The position numbers and the translations under genes are program-made. 38,160 nucleotides of DNA, taken from positions 1-38,160 of the forward strand of contig CAIULB010000038.1 of NCBI GenBank assembly GCA_903899965.1. Direction: 5' to 3'. Shown piece after piece: positions 1 through 7,894 of this stretch. Origin of the DNA: an uncultured Methylophilaceae bacterium (lineage in GTDB: Bacteria > Pseudomonadota > Gammaproteobacteria > Burkholderiales > Methylophilaceae). The notes under the pieces were generated by a model that did no database searches, had not been told where the DNA came from, and saw only the letters and a list, made by a program, of their open reading frames with translations. The stretch's first letter is position 1; every line of letters begins with the position of its first letter.

Positions 1-79
1 CCACCACCCCATGCCCACGTTCTGTGATTTGTTTGATGGCTTCTGCTTTAAATTCTTCCGTATATCTGATGCGTTGCAT
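1..79 (-). CDS. IS3-family transposase OrfA, N-terminal 26 residues (partial)
   Basis: Only the start is visible: MQRIRYTEEFKAEAIKQITE, then RGHGVV at the window edge. This is the typical beginning of the helix-turn-helix OrfA subunit of IS3-family transposases (R-x-Y-x-x-E-F-K-x-E-A-I motif), which binds the terminal repeats and is normally joined to the DDE-type OrfB by programmed frameshifting. A good ribosome binding site, GGAGAGG, lies about 7 bp before the ATG at 79. Whether the rest of the transposase is intact cannot be seen. Confidence 0.85.
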   Translation of the reverse strand, partial: MQRIRYTEEFKAEAIKQITERGHGVV

Positions 80-139
80 ATAAACCTCTCCGTTTCATTT
101 TCGACATTATCAAATGTCTACTGAAATCGGGGAAGTCCA
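1..139 (-). mobile_element. IS3-family insertion sequence, left end (partial)
   Basis: The stretch reads as the first part of an IS3-family element pointing out of the window on the minus strand. Its outer end lies at about 139: read on the minus strand it begins TGGACTTCCCCGA, a TG-start terminal inverted repeat in keeping with the family's TG...CA ends. The orfA start codon lies 60 bp inside this end, the usual spacing. The other end, orfB and the target-site duplication lie outside the window. The exact IS name cannot be given from this fragment. Confidence 0.8.
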
Positions 140-282
140 CAACCTGTAATGGCGCAGTAGAAGATTGGCCTAATTGCTACGACCGTGCCAAACAAACCTG
201 CCCAAATGGCTATGTGCAAAAAGAGCGCAACCAAAGTCCTGTGGGCGGAAAACGTGAGTTGGTGTTTCAGTGCAATAAGTAA
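140..282 (+). pseudogene. C-terminal stub of a small Cys-rich protein cut by the IS
   Basis: Reading in frame from the IS boundary gives about 47 residues ending at the TAA at 280-282: ...CNGAVEDWPNCYDRAKQTC, then PNGYVQKERNQSPVGGKREL and VFQCNK. It has no start codon of its own, and the upstream part of the frame lies in IS sequence, so the gene appears to have been interrupted by the insertion. Four cysteines, a C-P-N-G-Y motif and a final R-E-L-x-F-x-C pattern resemble the ends of small secreted or lipoprotein-type hypothetical proteins, but I cannot name the family. The N-terminal half should lie beyond the other end of the IS. Confidence 0.6.
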
Positions 283-310
283 AAAAATAGCCCTGTTCAG
301 CCGTGTATTT

Positions 311-1693
311 TTACATTAAGAACTTTGTTTTGAGTTGCTGGGTAGTTTGGTGAACAACATCAGACCAATCCCCAATTTTTTCACTTCGAAACAGCGCAAC
401 GCTTGGATACCAAGGGCTGTCTTTTTCATTGGTCATCCAGCGATAATCCGCTGAATATGGCAATAGCACCCAGGTTTTATGCCCTATAGCGCCTGCTAAA
501 TGGGCAACAGAAGTACACACCGAAATCACTACATCCATTTCTTGAATGAGCGCGGCGGTATCGGCAAAGTCTTTCAATTCATCTTGATGGCAATGCAGTT
601 GGGCTAGGCTTTCTAATGTAGACTTATCTTCTGGCCGAATGTCTTTTTGTAGCACATGGAATTCAAACGGCAAGTCGAATAAGGGCTTGAGTTGCTCTAG
701 TGGAATATTCCGTCTGGCGCATAGATTATTATCGATTTGATTAGTCATCGAGCCTGACCACACAATGCCGATGCGTGGTTTGGTTTTTTGGCCTAACTTA
801 GCCTGCCAGTATTGTTTTTTTGCATCACTCACATTTAGATAAGGCGTACTTGCTGGGATAGTTTCTAAGGTGGTTTTGAGTGCTAAGGGCAAGCTCATGA
901 CAGGGCAAACACCATCAAAAGCCGGCAATACGTCACCTTCTTTAATCACGGTAAGTGTGGGCGACAAACTTTGCATTAATTCCACAAGTGAAGCTGGTGC
1001 TTCCAACATCACTTTTGCGCCTAATTTCTCTAGCATAGTCACATAGCGGCAAAATTGGATTAAATCCCCAAAACCTTGCTCGGGGTGAACTAGTATGGTT
1101 TTTCCAGCGATAGGCTCTGCACCTAGCCATGTGGGTTGGCTATATTGTCTTGGCTTGCCGCGCTCACCACATTGCCAGCCCCACTCGTACTCTTTCCAGC
1201 CTTTTTTATATTCACCCAACAAAATGTGGGTCAATGCTTTATTCCAATGTGCAGAAGGGATATTGGGTTCTAGTGCCAATGCTCGTTCAAAGCTGGCGAT
1301 GGCTTCTTTATATTGTTTCAAATCCTTTAGGGTATTGCCGCGATTAATCAGTGCATTAATATCATTCGGATTGAGCCTAAGCGTTTGGTTATAGCAAGCC
1401 AATGCTTCATCCAAACGTGTGAGTTTTTGCAGTTCTACCGCCATGTTATACAGCGCAGCTGGCTGACTTGGATTAACACTGAGTGATTTTTTAAGCTGTT
1501 GAATGCCCGCTTCCGAGCGCCCTTGTTGCAGTAATAAAATACCCAAAGTCGTTAATATTTCCACTTGATTGGGAAAATAACTTAAAAGCGTTTTATACAA
1601 ACCTTCAGCATCAGCAAGCTTGTCAGCATGGTGCAAGCTTAATGCTCGCTGATAGAGTTGGTCTGGGTTGAATGGTGGTTTTTTTGCGCTCAT
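311..1693 (-). CDS. TPR-repeat glycosyltransferase (GT-B, heptosyltransferase-like)
   Basis: About 460 residues. The N-terminal part (about 10-165) is a series of tetratricopeptide repeats (e.g. AALYNMAVELQKLTRLDEAL, ALINRGNTLKDLKQYKEAI). The C-terminal part (about 195-455) has the fold signature of GT9-like sugar transferases, with HPEQGFGDLIQFCRY at the N-terminal nucleotide-fold entrance and SVCTSVAHLAGAIGHKTWVL near the end. Such proteins are usually predicted to glycosylate proteins or cell-surface glycans. Substrate and acceptor are unknown here. I chose ATG 1693; an in-frame TTG at 1702 is also possible, and neither has a clear ribosome binding site. It is divergent from the next TPR gene, across an 87-bp gap with a possible TATACT box at 1745-1750 facing the plus-strand gene. 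Confidence 0.8.
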   Translation of the reverse strand: MSAKKPPFNPDQLYQRALSLHHADKLADAEGLYKTLLSYFPNQVEILTTLGILLLQQGRSEAGIQQLKKSLSVNPSQPAALYNMAVELQKLTRLDEALACYNQTLRLNPNDINALINRGNTLKDLKQYKEAIASFERALALEPNIPSAHWNKALTHILLGEYKKGWKEYEWGWQCGERGKPRQYSQPTWLGAEPIAGKTILVHPEQGFGDLIQFCRYVTMLEKLGAKVMLEAPASLVELMQSLSPTLTVIKEGDVLPAFDGVCPVMSLPLALKTTLETIPASTPYLNVSDAKKQYWQAKLGQKTKPRIGIVWSGSMTNQIDNNLCARRNIPLEQLKPLFDLPFEFHVLQKDIRPEDKSTLESLAQLHCHQDELKDFADTAALIQEMDVVISVCTSVAHLAGAIGHKTWVLLPYSADYRWMTNEKDSPWYPSVALFRSEKIGDWSDVVHQTTQQLKTKFLM

Positions 1694-1780
1694 TTTTTGC
1701 AATTCAATCGGTTATTTACAGCATCCTGAATTTTAGCATGCGGTTATACTATGCAATGTTTTCGTAATCGTGAATAAGCA

Positions 1781-2986
1781 ATGACTAAACAAGGCCGTAA
1801 CGACCCGTGTGCTTGTGGGAGTGGCAAAAAATTTAAGCAATGTTGTGCCAGCAAACCGGCGCAGACAGTAAGCCCACAAGCCTTGATGCAAGGCTTGCGT
1901 ACGGCATGGGTGAATTTTGAAGCTCAGCGATTTGAGCAAGCAAAAAGTATTTGTGAGCAGATAATTAAGGCTGTGCCGGCACAAATTGATGCGGTGCATT
2001 TATTGGGCTTAATTGCGCTCAAAGATGGCGATATTGAAGCGGCTGTCACGCATTTATCCATCGTGGTGAAACGCGATGCCACCAAGCCCCAATACATTGC
2101 TAATTTAGGCTTTGCTTATCATGAGCAAGGTAAGCTGGATTTAGCAATCGCCGCTTATCGCAAGGCCATTTCGCTTGAGCCTCTTTATTTAGACGCGCAT
2201 TACAACTTGCATGCTGCATTGATAGCGCCTAACAATCTGGCGCCATCCATTGCTAGCCTTGAAGCGGTTATTCAGCTTAACCCACAAGATGCGGATGCCA
2301 TTTTTATGTTGGGCATGTTGCAAGACTATCAAGGCAATACTAAAGCCGCTGAAGCCGAGTTTGAAAAAATCCAAAATGGCGACGCCTTAATCAAATCTCG
2401 TTTGGATGCTTGGCAATATTTCAAGGGCGCAATTAAAGGCAAATTACCGCCTGTGACAGGTAGTATTCACGCCACGTTTGAGTTGGCGACGCAAGCCGCC
2501 AAAGTGAAAGGAGCTGTGTTGGAATTTGGTGTGCGCCACGCCAACTCGACCCGTCAATTAGCCGCGCTCGCGAAACAAGATGTGCATGGTTTTGATAGTT
2601 TTGAAGGAATTCCCGAAGATTGGCACGACGAAGGAAAAGGCAGCTATTCAACGCGCGGCGTGATTCCAACAGTACCAAGCAATATTCATTTGCATGCGGG
2701 TTGGTTTGATGCGACTTTGCCAGAATTCTTAAAAACCAATGCCGAGCAAGCACGTTTAATCAATATTGATTGCGATATTTATAGCTCAACTAAAACGGTT
2801 TTGGATTTGCTAGCGCCGAGGATAGTCAAAGGCACCGTGATTATTTTTGATGAATATATCGGCAATCAACATTGGCGTGAAGATGAATATAAAGCCTTCC
2901 AAGAAGCAGTTAAAACTTACGGCTGGAAGTATGAATATTTAGCATTTAGCTTCTTTACCAAACAGGTGGTCGTGAGAGTTTGCTGA
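1781..2986 (+). CDS. SEC-C / TPR / TylF-like methyltransferase fusion protein
   Basis: This 401-residue protein has three parts. Residues 1-24 carry a SEC-C zinc motif (C10-x-C12-x8-C21-C22, NDPCACGSGKKFKQCC). Residues about 45-205 are TPR repeats (ANLGFAYHEQGKLDLAIAAY, DAIFMLGMLQDYQGNTKAA). Residues about 225-401 look like a class I SAM-dependent methyltransferase related to the TylF/macrocin O-methyltransferase family, with EFGVRHANSTRQLA as the SAM loop, HGFDSFEGIPEDW, and NIDCDIYSSTKTVLDLL and IIFDEY as acidic metal-site candidates. SEC-C motifs bind zinc and often mediate protein contacts. The target of methylation is unknown; sugars of a glycan made with the divergent glycosyltransferase are one possibility (inference). 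The stop overlaps the prmC start (TGATG). Confidence 0.75.
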   Translation: MTKQGRNDPCACGSGKKFKQCCASKPAQTVSPQALMQGLRTAWVNFEAQRFEQAKSICEQIIKAVPAQIDAVHLLGLIALKDGDIEAAVTHLSIVVKRDATKPQYIANLGFAYHEQGKLDLAIAAYRKAISLEPLYLDAHYNLHAALIAPNNLAPSIASLEAVIQLNPQDADAIFMLGMLQDYQGNTKAAEAEFEKIQNGDALIKSRLDAWQYFKGAIKGKLPPVTGSIHATFELATQAAKVKGAVLEFGVRHANSTRQLAALAKQDVHGFDSFEGIPEDWHDEGKGSYSTRGVIPTVPSNIHLHAGWFDATLPEFLKTNAEQARLINIDCDIYSSTKTVLDLLAPRIVKGTVIIFDEYIGNQHWREDEYKAFQEAVKTYGWKYEYLAFSFFTKQVVVRVC

Positions 2987-3831
2987 TGCGTATTGGTGAG
3001 GCCATTCGGCAGGCTGGACAATCTGTACAGAATCAACTTGGTTTAGATTCGGCTGGGGCGAATGTTGAAGCTAATTTGTTGTGTCAGCATCTATTGAATG
3101 TCAATCGAGCTTGGTTAATCAGCCACGAAAGCGAAACCCTAACATCCAAGCAGCAAGCTGCTTTTGAAGCATTGGTGCAACGTCGCTTAAAAGGTGAGCC
3201 TATTGCTTACATCCTTGGTTCACGCGAGTTTTATGGCTTACCACTCAAAACAACCCCTGCAACGCTTATTCCTAGGCCTGATACTGAAACTTTGGTGGAA
3301 GCGGCCTTAGCGAAAATTCCACAAAATGCCAGCCTTAATATTTTGGATTTAGGGACTGGGACTGGTGCAGTGGCGTTGGTGATTGCCAGCGAGCGTCCGC
3401 AAACAAAAGTAACTGCAGTCGATGCTTCACCTGAGGCGCTAAAAGTGGCAACTGAAAATGCTCAAAGCTTAAATTTATGCAATGTTCGCTTGATTGAGAG
3501 CAATTGGTTTTCAGCGTTAGTAAGTGAAAAGTTTGATGTGATTGTAAGCAATCCGCCCTACATTGCCCAAGATGATGAACATCTCAAACAAGGCGATTTG
3601 CGTTTTGAGCCTCTGTCAGCGTTAGCTTCTGGTGCAGATGGTCTAGACGATATTCGTAAGATTATTCAAGATGCGCCTGATTTTCTCAACCCAAATGGCT
3701 GGCTCATGTTGGAGCATGGTTACGACCAAGCAGATGCGGTTGCCGCATTATTAAACGCACGAGGTTTTCGCCAAATAGACCATGTAAAGGACATCGCAGG
3801 CACTCTGCGCGTCACATTTGGCGCAATTTAG
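2986..3831 (+). CDS. prmC: Release factor glutamine methyltransferase PrmC (HemK)
   Basis: 281 residues, normal for the family. PrmC methylates the glutamine of the GGQ motif in peptide chain release factors RF1 and RF2, using SAM, in the cytoplasm. The N-terminal helical domain is followed by the SAM loop DLGTGTGA (121-128) and the diagnostic NPPY substrate motif (189-192). I chose the ATG at 2986, which overlaps the preceding TGA and suggests translational coupling; an in-frame TTG six bases upstream is less likely. In many proteobacteria this gene follows prfA, but here it follows the SEC-C/TPR methyltransferase gene, so its context is displaced. Confidence 0.93.
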   Translation: MRIGEAIRQAGQSVQNQLGLDSAGANVEANLLCQHLLNVNRAWLISHESETLTSKQQAAFEALVQRRLKGEPIAYILGSREFYGLPLKTTPATLIPRPDTETLVEAALAKIPQNASLNILDLGTGTGAVALVIASERPQTKVTAVDASPEALKVATENAQSLNLCNVRLIESNWFSALVSEKFDVIVSNPPYIAQDDEHLKQGDLRFEPLSALASGADGLDDIRKIIQDAPDFLNPNGWLMLEHGYDQADAVAALLNARGFRQIDHVKDIAGTLRVTFGAI

Positions 3832-3842
3832 CGCCGCCATAG

Positions 3843-3848
3843 TATAAT
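3843..3848 (+). promoter_or_regulatory. Candidate -10 box just before metX
   Basis: A perfect TATAAT sits six bases before the metX ATG (3855). A weak -35 candidate, TTGGCG at 3818-3823, would have a long 19-bp spacer. If used, transcription would begin close to or at the start codon. No Shine-Dalgarno sequence is visible before the ATG. Confidence 0.4.
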
Positions 3849-3854
3849 CAGCGC

Positions 3855-4982
3855 ATGTCAGAAAATTCATCCGTCGGCATTGTTGCCCCACAAATCGCCC
3901 ATTTTAATGAGCCACTTACGCTAAAAAGCGGTCAAGTGTTGCCTCAGTTCAACCTCATTTATGAGACTTATGGCGAATTAAATGCCGATAAATCTAATGC
4001 GGTGCTAATTTGCCATGCACTTTCTGGGCATCATCATGTGGCGGGGAAGCATCACGAAGATGACAAAAATCCTGGCTGGTGGGATAACCTCATTGGCCCA
4101 GGTAAGCCCCTCGACACCAATAAATTCTTTGTGATTGGCCTCAATAATCTTGGTGGTTGTCATGGCAGTAGTGGTCCGCTCAGTACTAATCCAGATACTG
4201 ACCGGCCTTGGGGTGCAACTTTCCCGATTGTGACGGTTGAAGATTGGGTAAATTCGCAAGCGCGGTTGGCAGATTTTCTTGGCATTAAACAACTCGCCGC
4301 AGTGCTAGGCGGTAGCTTGGGTGGCATGCAGGCTTTGCAGTGGGCTATCGCCTATCCGGAGCGTATGCGCCATGCCTTGGTGATTGCTTCAGCACCTAAT
4401 TTAACTGCGCAAAATATAGCTTTTAACGAAGTGGCGCGCCAAGCGATTATTACCGACCCTGAATTTTACGATGGTGATTATTTCAACCATGGCGTATTGC
4501 CGCGTCGTGGGTTGCGCATCGCCCGTATGTTGGGTCACATCACTTATTTGAGCGATGATGCGATGGGTGCCAAATTTGGCCGAAAATTACGCGATGGCAA
4601 CATCAAATACGGCTTTGATGTTGAATTTGAGATGGAATCTTACTTGCGCTATCAAGGCGATAAATTCGCAGGCGAGTTCGATGCCAATACTTATTTACGT
4701 ATGACCCGCGCGCTGGATTACTTTGATCCGGCGTTTGAATATGGTGGGGATTTATCAGTAGCTTTGGCCAAAGTCACTGCTGACTTTTTGGTGGTTTCAT
4801 TCACTAGCGATTGGCGTTTCTCGCCGGCGCGTTCGCGCGAAATCGTCAAAGCCTTACTCGATAATGAGCTTTCAGTAAGCTATGCGGAAGTCACAGCAGC
4901 ACACGGCCACGATGCCTTCTTAATGCCTGACGCGCACTATCACAACATCATGCGTGCTTACTTTGCAAAGATTGAGGTGTGA
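3855..4982 (+). CDS. metX: Homoserine O-acyltransferase MetX
   Basis: 375 residues, an alpha/beta hydrolase that acylates L-homoserine (acetyl-CoA or succinyl-CoA donor; the sequence alone does not settle which) as the first committed step of methionine synthesis. The nucleophile elbow [10 protein letters not shown] places the catalytic serine at residue 154, and the histidine is H352 in GHDAFL; the acid is expected in the FTSDWRFSP segment. The oxyanion region [12 protein letters not shown] is intact. The next gene, metW, starts one base after the stop, the classic metX-metW pair of proteobacteria. No ribosome binding site precedes the ATG, and a TATAAT box lies very close, so a leaderless or very short-leader mRNA is possible. 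Confidence 0.95.
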   Translation: MSENSSVGIVAPQIAHFNEPLTLKSGQVLPQFNLIYETYGELNADKSNAVLICHALSGHHHVAGKHHEDDKNPGWWDNLIGPGKPLDTNKFFVIGLNNLGGCHGSSGPLSTNPDTDRPWGATFPIVTVEDWVNSQARLADFLGIKQLAAVLGGSLGGMQALQWAIAYPERMRHALVIASAPNLTAQNIAFNEVARQAIITDPEFYDGDYFNHGVLPRRGLRIARMLGHITYLSDDAMGAKFGRKLRDGNIKYGFDVEFEMESYLRYQGDKFAGEFDANTYLRMTRALDYFDPAFEYGGDLSVALAKVTADFLVVSFTSDWRFSPARSREIVKALLDNELSVSYAEVTAAHGHDAFLMPDAHYHNIMRAYFAKIEV

Positions 4983-4983
4983 T

Positions 4984-5604
4984 ATGGGTAATCTAGAAAA
5001 AAATATCGCGCTCAATGCTGAAAATCGTGCAGATTTTGCGCTCATCGCAAAATGGATTGCAGCGAACGCCAAAGTGCTTGATTTAGGTTGTGGCGATGGT
5101 GCTTTACTGACTCAGTTACGCAAAACACACAATGTTCGCGCTTACGGCGTTGAAAAAGATGATGCTAACTGGCTAAAGGCCATGAACAATGGCATTGATG
5201 TGATTCAAATGGATTTAGAGTCAGGCTTGTCTGGCTTTGAAGCACAGTCTTTTGATGTGGTGATTTTGTCGCAAACCTTGCAAGCGGTGCTAAATACCGA
5301 GGCGATTGTGAAAGAGATGCTACGTGTGGGTCGTGAAGTGATTGTGACTTTTCCAAACTTTGGCTATTGGCGTTATCGATTCCAATTGGCATTGGCTGGC
5401 CATATGCCTGTTTCTGATACCTTGCCGTACCAGTGGTATGACACACCCAACGTCCATTTATGCACAATTCAAGACTTTGATGAATTCTGCCGTAAAAGCG
5501 ATATTGTGATTCAAGAGCGCTTGGTACTTAACGATAAAGAATCTGTGCACTTTATGCCAAATATGATGGGTGCTTTGGCGATGTATCGCCTGCGCTCTAA
5601 ATAA
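4984..5604 (+). CDS. metW: Methionine biosynthesis protein MetW
   Basis: 206 residues, a compact SAM-methyltransferase-fold protein with the motif LDLGCGDG at 32-39 and the family-typical segments TFPNFGYWRYR and MPVSDTLPYQWYDTPNVHLC. MetW proteins are found next to metX and are thought to support MetX activity in methionine synthesis. No methyl-transfer reaction is firmly tied to them. The start at ATG 4984 is one base beyond the metX stop; an upstream in-frame start inside metX is rejected. Its 3' end overlaps the convergent membrane protein gene by eight bases. Confidence 0.92.
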   Translation: MGNLEKNIALNAENRADFALIAKWIAANAKVLDLGCGDGALLTQLRKTHNVRAYGVEKDDANWLKAMNNGIDVIQMDLESGLSGFEAQSFDVVILSQTLQAVLNTEAIVKEMLRVGREVIVTFPNFGYWRYRFQLALAGHMPVSDTLPYQWYDTPNVHLCTIQDFDEFCRKSDIVIQERLVLNDKESVHFMPNMMGALAMYRLRSK

Positions 5605-6259
5605 GTTTTAGTAATCCCTCTAGACCAAAACCCAAGACCAGCAAGCCGCTAGCACGTCTCACCCAAATATTTTGCAATACGGTTTTGAGCCTGACGGCTG
5701 CCATGCCCATCGTGAGCAAAGTGGGTAAGGTCCCAAGCCCGAAAGCCAGCATCAGCAATCCCCCGCTCATAACACTCCCCGTTGCGATTGCCGCAATTAA
5801 TACGCTATACACCAAGCCGCAGGGCAACCAGCCCCATAATCCACCTAAAATAAAAGCCTGTCTAAAACTTTGCACCGGAATATAACGTTTTGAATAAGGC
5901 TGTAGTGTTTTCCAGATGGCTTTCCCAGCTTTTTCAAGGTAAGTCACACCATGCCAAATGCCAGCTAAATAAAGTCCAAGCACAATCAGCATTAAGCTAC
6001 TGATGCCGTATAAAACGTGTTGTATGGGTAGAACGTGTTCAAGAAAAAAGCTAGAAGCGCCGACCAAACCAGCGATCGCACCAGCAATGGCGTAACTTAA
6101 AATTCGCCCAGCGTTATAGGCCAATAAAAAAGGCACTTTGGGTTTGCTTTGAGGTAAGTGTATGCTTACAGCGCCAACAATGCCACCACACATGCCGACA
6201 CAATGGCCGCCACCAAGCAGCCCGACTAAAAAGGCACTTATTAAACTTAATTCAAGCAT
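5597..6259 (-). CDS. TauE/SafE-family (UreH-like) membrane protein
   Basis: 220 residues, almost entirely hydrophobic with about six to seven predicted membrane segments. The N-terminal part carries GGGHCVGMCGGI with H19, C20, M23 and C24, and a second glycine-rich repeat GGLWGWLPCGLVYSVL lies in the second half. This is the pattern of the UreH/DsbD_2-like transmembrane family, often annotated as sulfite exporter TauE/SafE and found near cytochrome oxidase or metal-handling genes. The His/Cys/Met motif suggests metal or thiol handling in the inner membrane, but the substrate is unknown. It converges on metW (8-bp overlap) and diverges from the AmpG-like gene, whose first possible start codon is only 14 bp away. 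Confidence 0.75.
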   Translation of the reverse strand: MLELSLISAFLVGLLGGGHCVGMCGGIVGAVSIHLPQSKPKVPFLLAYNAGRILSYAIAGAIAGLVGASSFFLEHVLPIQHVLYGISSLMLIVLGLYLAGIWHGVTYLEKAGKAIWKTLQPYSKRYIPVQSFRQAFILGGLWGWLPCGLVYSVLIAAIATGSVMSGGLLMLAFGLGTLPTLLTMGMAAVRLKTVLQNIWVRRASGLLVLGFGLEGLLKLI

Positions 6260-6273
6260 GTTGATATTGTGGC

Positions 6274-7554
6274 ATGAGTAAGTACTTTTCGGGTAATGTT
6301 GAACCTATGAAAAATAACCCACATTTTTTACAAGCCATGCTCAATAAGCGCATGTTGATTTGTATCTTTACAGGCTTTAGCTCAGGCTTGCCACTTTACA
6401 TTCTGATTAGCTTATTGCCCGCTTGGCTAAAAAGCGAAGGCGTATCGCTGAAAGAAATCGGTTTGTTTGCGTTAATTGGTCTGCCATTTACTTGGAAATT
6501 TATCTGGGCGCCCTTGTTTGATCGCTTTACACCGCCGCTTGGTCGCCGCCGGGGATGGTTACTTATTACGCAAATTGGTTTGCTTCTCACTTTGCCCGTG
6601 TTTGGGTTTTTTCATCCGCAATTGGACATTCGCACCATCGCATTTTTCTGTGTGTTGGTTGCGTTTTTAAGTGCGAGCCAAGATGTGGTGTTAGATGCCT
6701 ACAGACGAGAGCTGCTGCCTGACGTTGAGCTTGGTCTTGGTAACGCAGTGCACGTCAATGCCTACAAAATCGCTAGCTTAGTGCCCGGCTCTTTGTCACT
6801 GATATTAGCCGATCACATGAACTGGTCTAGCGTTTTTATGATTACCGCTTTATTTATGTTGCCGGTTTTAGTGATGACTTTGTTAATCACGGAGCCTGCA
6901 CTTAAAAATGCCTCACCTAAAACTTTACGTGCTGCAGTGCTTGAGCCATTCCAGGAGTTTATTGCGCGCAATGGCTTGAAAAGCGCGCTCACCGTTTTGC
7001 TATTCATCTTTTTATATAAATTGGGCGATAGCATGGCAACCGCTTTGGCGACGCCGTTTTATCTTGAAATGGGTTTTAGCAAAACTGAAATTGGCTTGGT
7101 CGCTAAAAATGCAGGGCTTTGGCCTAGCGTGATAGGCGGTATGCTAGGCGGTGTTTGGATGATGCGCTTGGGCATTAATCGTGCACTGTGGATTTTTGGG
7201 GCAGTGCAAATGCTGGCTATTTTGGGCTTTGCTTGGCTCGCTACCGTTGGCCATAGCTTGCCTTGGCTTGCTTTGGTGATTGGCTTGGAGGCGCTGGGCG
7301 TGGGGCTTGGTACAGCGGCATTTGTGGCATATATCGCCCAAACCACGAATCCGCTTTATACCGCTACACAATTTGCACTATTTACTAGCCTAGCTGCAGT
7401 GCCACGGACTTTTGCAAATGCTGCCACAGGGTATTTGGTGGAGTATTTTGGTTGGGTGCACTTTTTCGTGTTGTGTTTTGTCTTAGCGATTCCTGGCATG
7501 TTGTTGTTGTTGAAAGTCGCGCCTTGGAAAGTTGCACCTAATCACACCGATTAA
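6274..7554 (+). CDS. ampG: AmpG-type muropeptide permease (MFS, PAT family)
   Basis: Up to 426 residues with about twelve membrane segments. The N-terminal motif GFSSGLPLYILISLLPAWLK and the loop FTWKFIWAPLFDRF followed by LGRRRGW are typical of AmpG, the inner-membrane importer of GlcNAc-anhydroMurNAc muropeptides released in cell-wall turnover. LDAYRRELLPDVELGLGNAV is also a family hallmark. The start is uncertain: ATG 6274 leaves only 14 bp to the divergent gene, while ATG 6307 (MKNNPHFLQAM) would leave room for a promoter. No beta-lactamase or ampR gene is nearby, so a recycling role is more likely than an inducible-resistance role. Confidence 0.85.
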   Translation: MSKYFSGNVEPMKNNPHFLQAMLNKRMLICIFTGFSSGLPLYILISLLPAWLKSEGVSLKEIGLFALIGLPFTWKFIWAPLFDRFTPPLGRRRGWLLITQIGLLLTLPVFGFFHPQLDIRTIAFFCVLVAFLSASQDVVLDAYRRELLPDVELGLGNAVHVNAYKIASLVPGSLSLILADHMNWSSVFMITALFMLPVLVMTLLITEPALKNASPKTLRAAVLEPFQEFIARNGLKSALTVLLFIFLYKLGDSMATALATPFYLEMGFSKTEIGLVAKNAGLWPSVIGGMLGGVWMMRLGINRALWIFGAVQMLAILGFAWLATVGHSLPWLALVIGLEALGVGLGTAAFVAYIAQTTNPLYTATQFALFTSLAAVPRTFANAATGYLVEYFGWVHFFVLCFVLAIPGMLLLLKVAPWKVAPNHTD

Positions 7555-7582
7555 TGGGAATGTGTAAGCCCGCCTGTTCGGG

Positions 7583-7588
7583 TATAAT
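7583..7588 (+). promoter_or_regulatory. Candidate -10 box for the fmdB-DUF502 genes
   Basis: TATAAT lies 27 bp before the ATG at 7615, followed by a T-rich stretch and a good AGGAG ribosome binding site. A short CCCG/CGGG inverted repeat lies just upstream. No convincing -35 box is visible at 16-18 bp. Confidence 0.45.
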
Positions 7589-7614
7589 TCTCTTTTTTTG
7601 AGTAGGAGCTAACA

Positions 7615-7866
7615 ATGCCTATTTATGATTACCAATGCACAAGTTGCGGCTATAAAAAAGAAGTCATGCGCAAGGTGAGTGAGCCTAGCGTGACGGTATG
7701 TCCAGAATGCAGTAAAGAAACCTTCGCAAAGCAAGTTTCTGCGCCGGCATTTCAATTGAATGGAACAGGCTGGTACGCCACAGATTTTAAGGGCGGTTCA
7801 GCTGAGCTTGAAACGAAAACTGAAGCTGCGCCAGCTGCGTGTGGTACAGGTTGCGCTTGCCACTAA
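7615..7866 (+). CDS. FmdB-type zinc ribbon protein
   Basis: 83 residues. The N-terminus MPIYDYQCTSCGY plus CPEC gives a four-cysteine zinc ribbon (C8, C11, C29, C32) typical of the FmdB regulatory-protein family. The function of this family is not well defined; members are small proteins often beside DUF502 and aspS in betaproteobacteria, as here. The segment FQLNGTGWYATDFK is conserved in the family. An additional C-terminal tail CGTGCACH (C76, C80, C82, H83) could hold a second metal. A strong AGGAG precedes the start. Confidence 0.85.
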   Translation: MPIYDYQCTSCGYKKEVMRKVSEPSVTVCPECSKETFAKQVSAPAFQLNGTGWYATDFKGGSAELETKTEAAPAACGTGCACH

Positions 7867-7894
7867 GTTATTTATAAATTGAGCAAAAGCTAAA

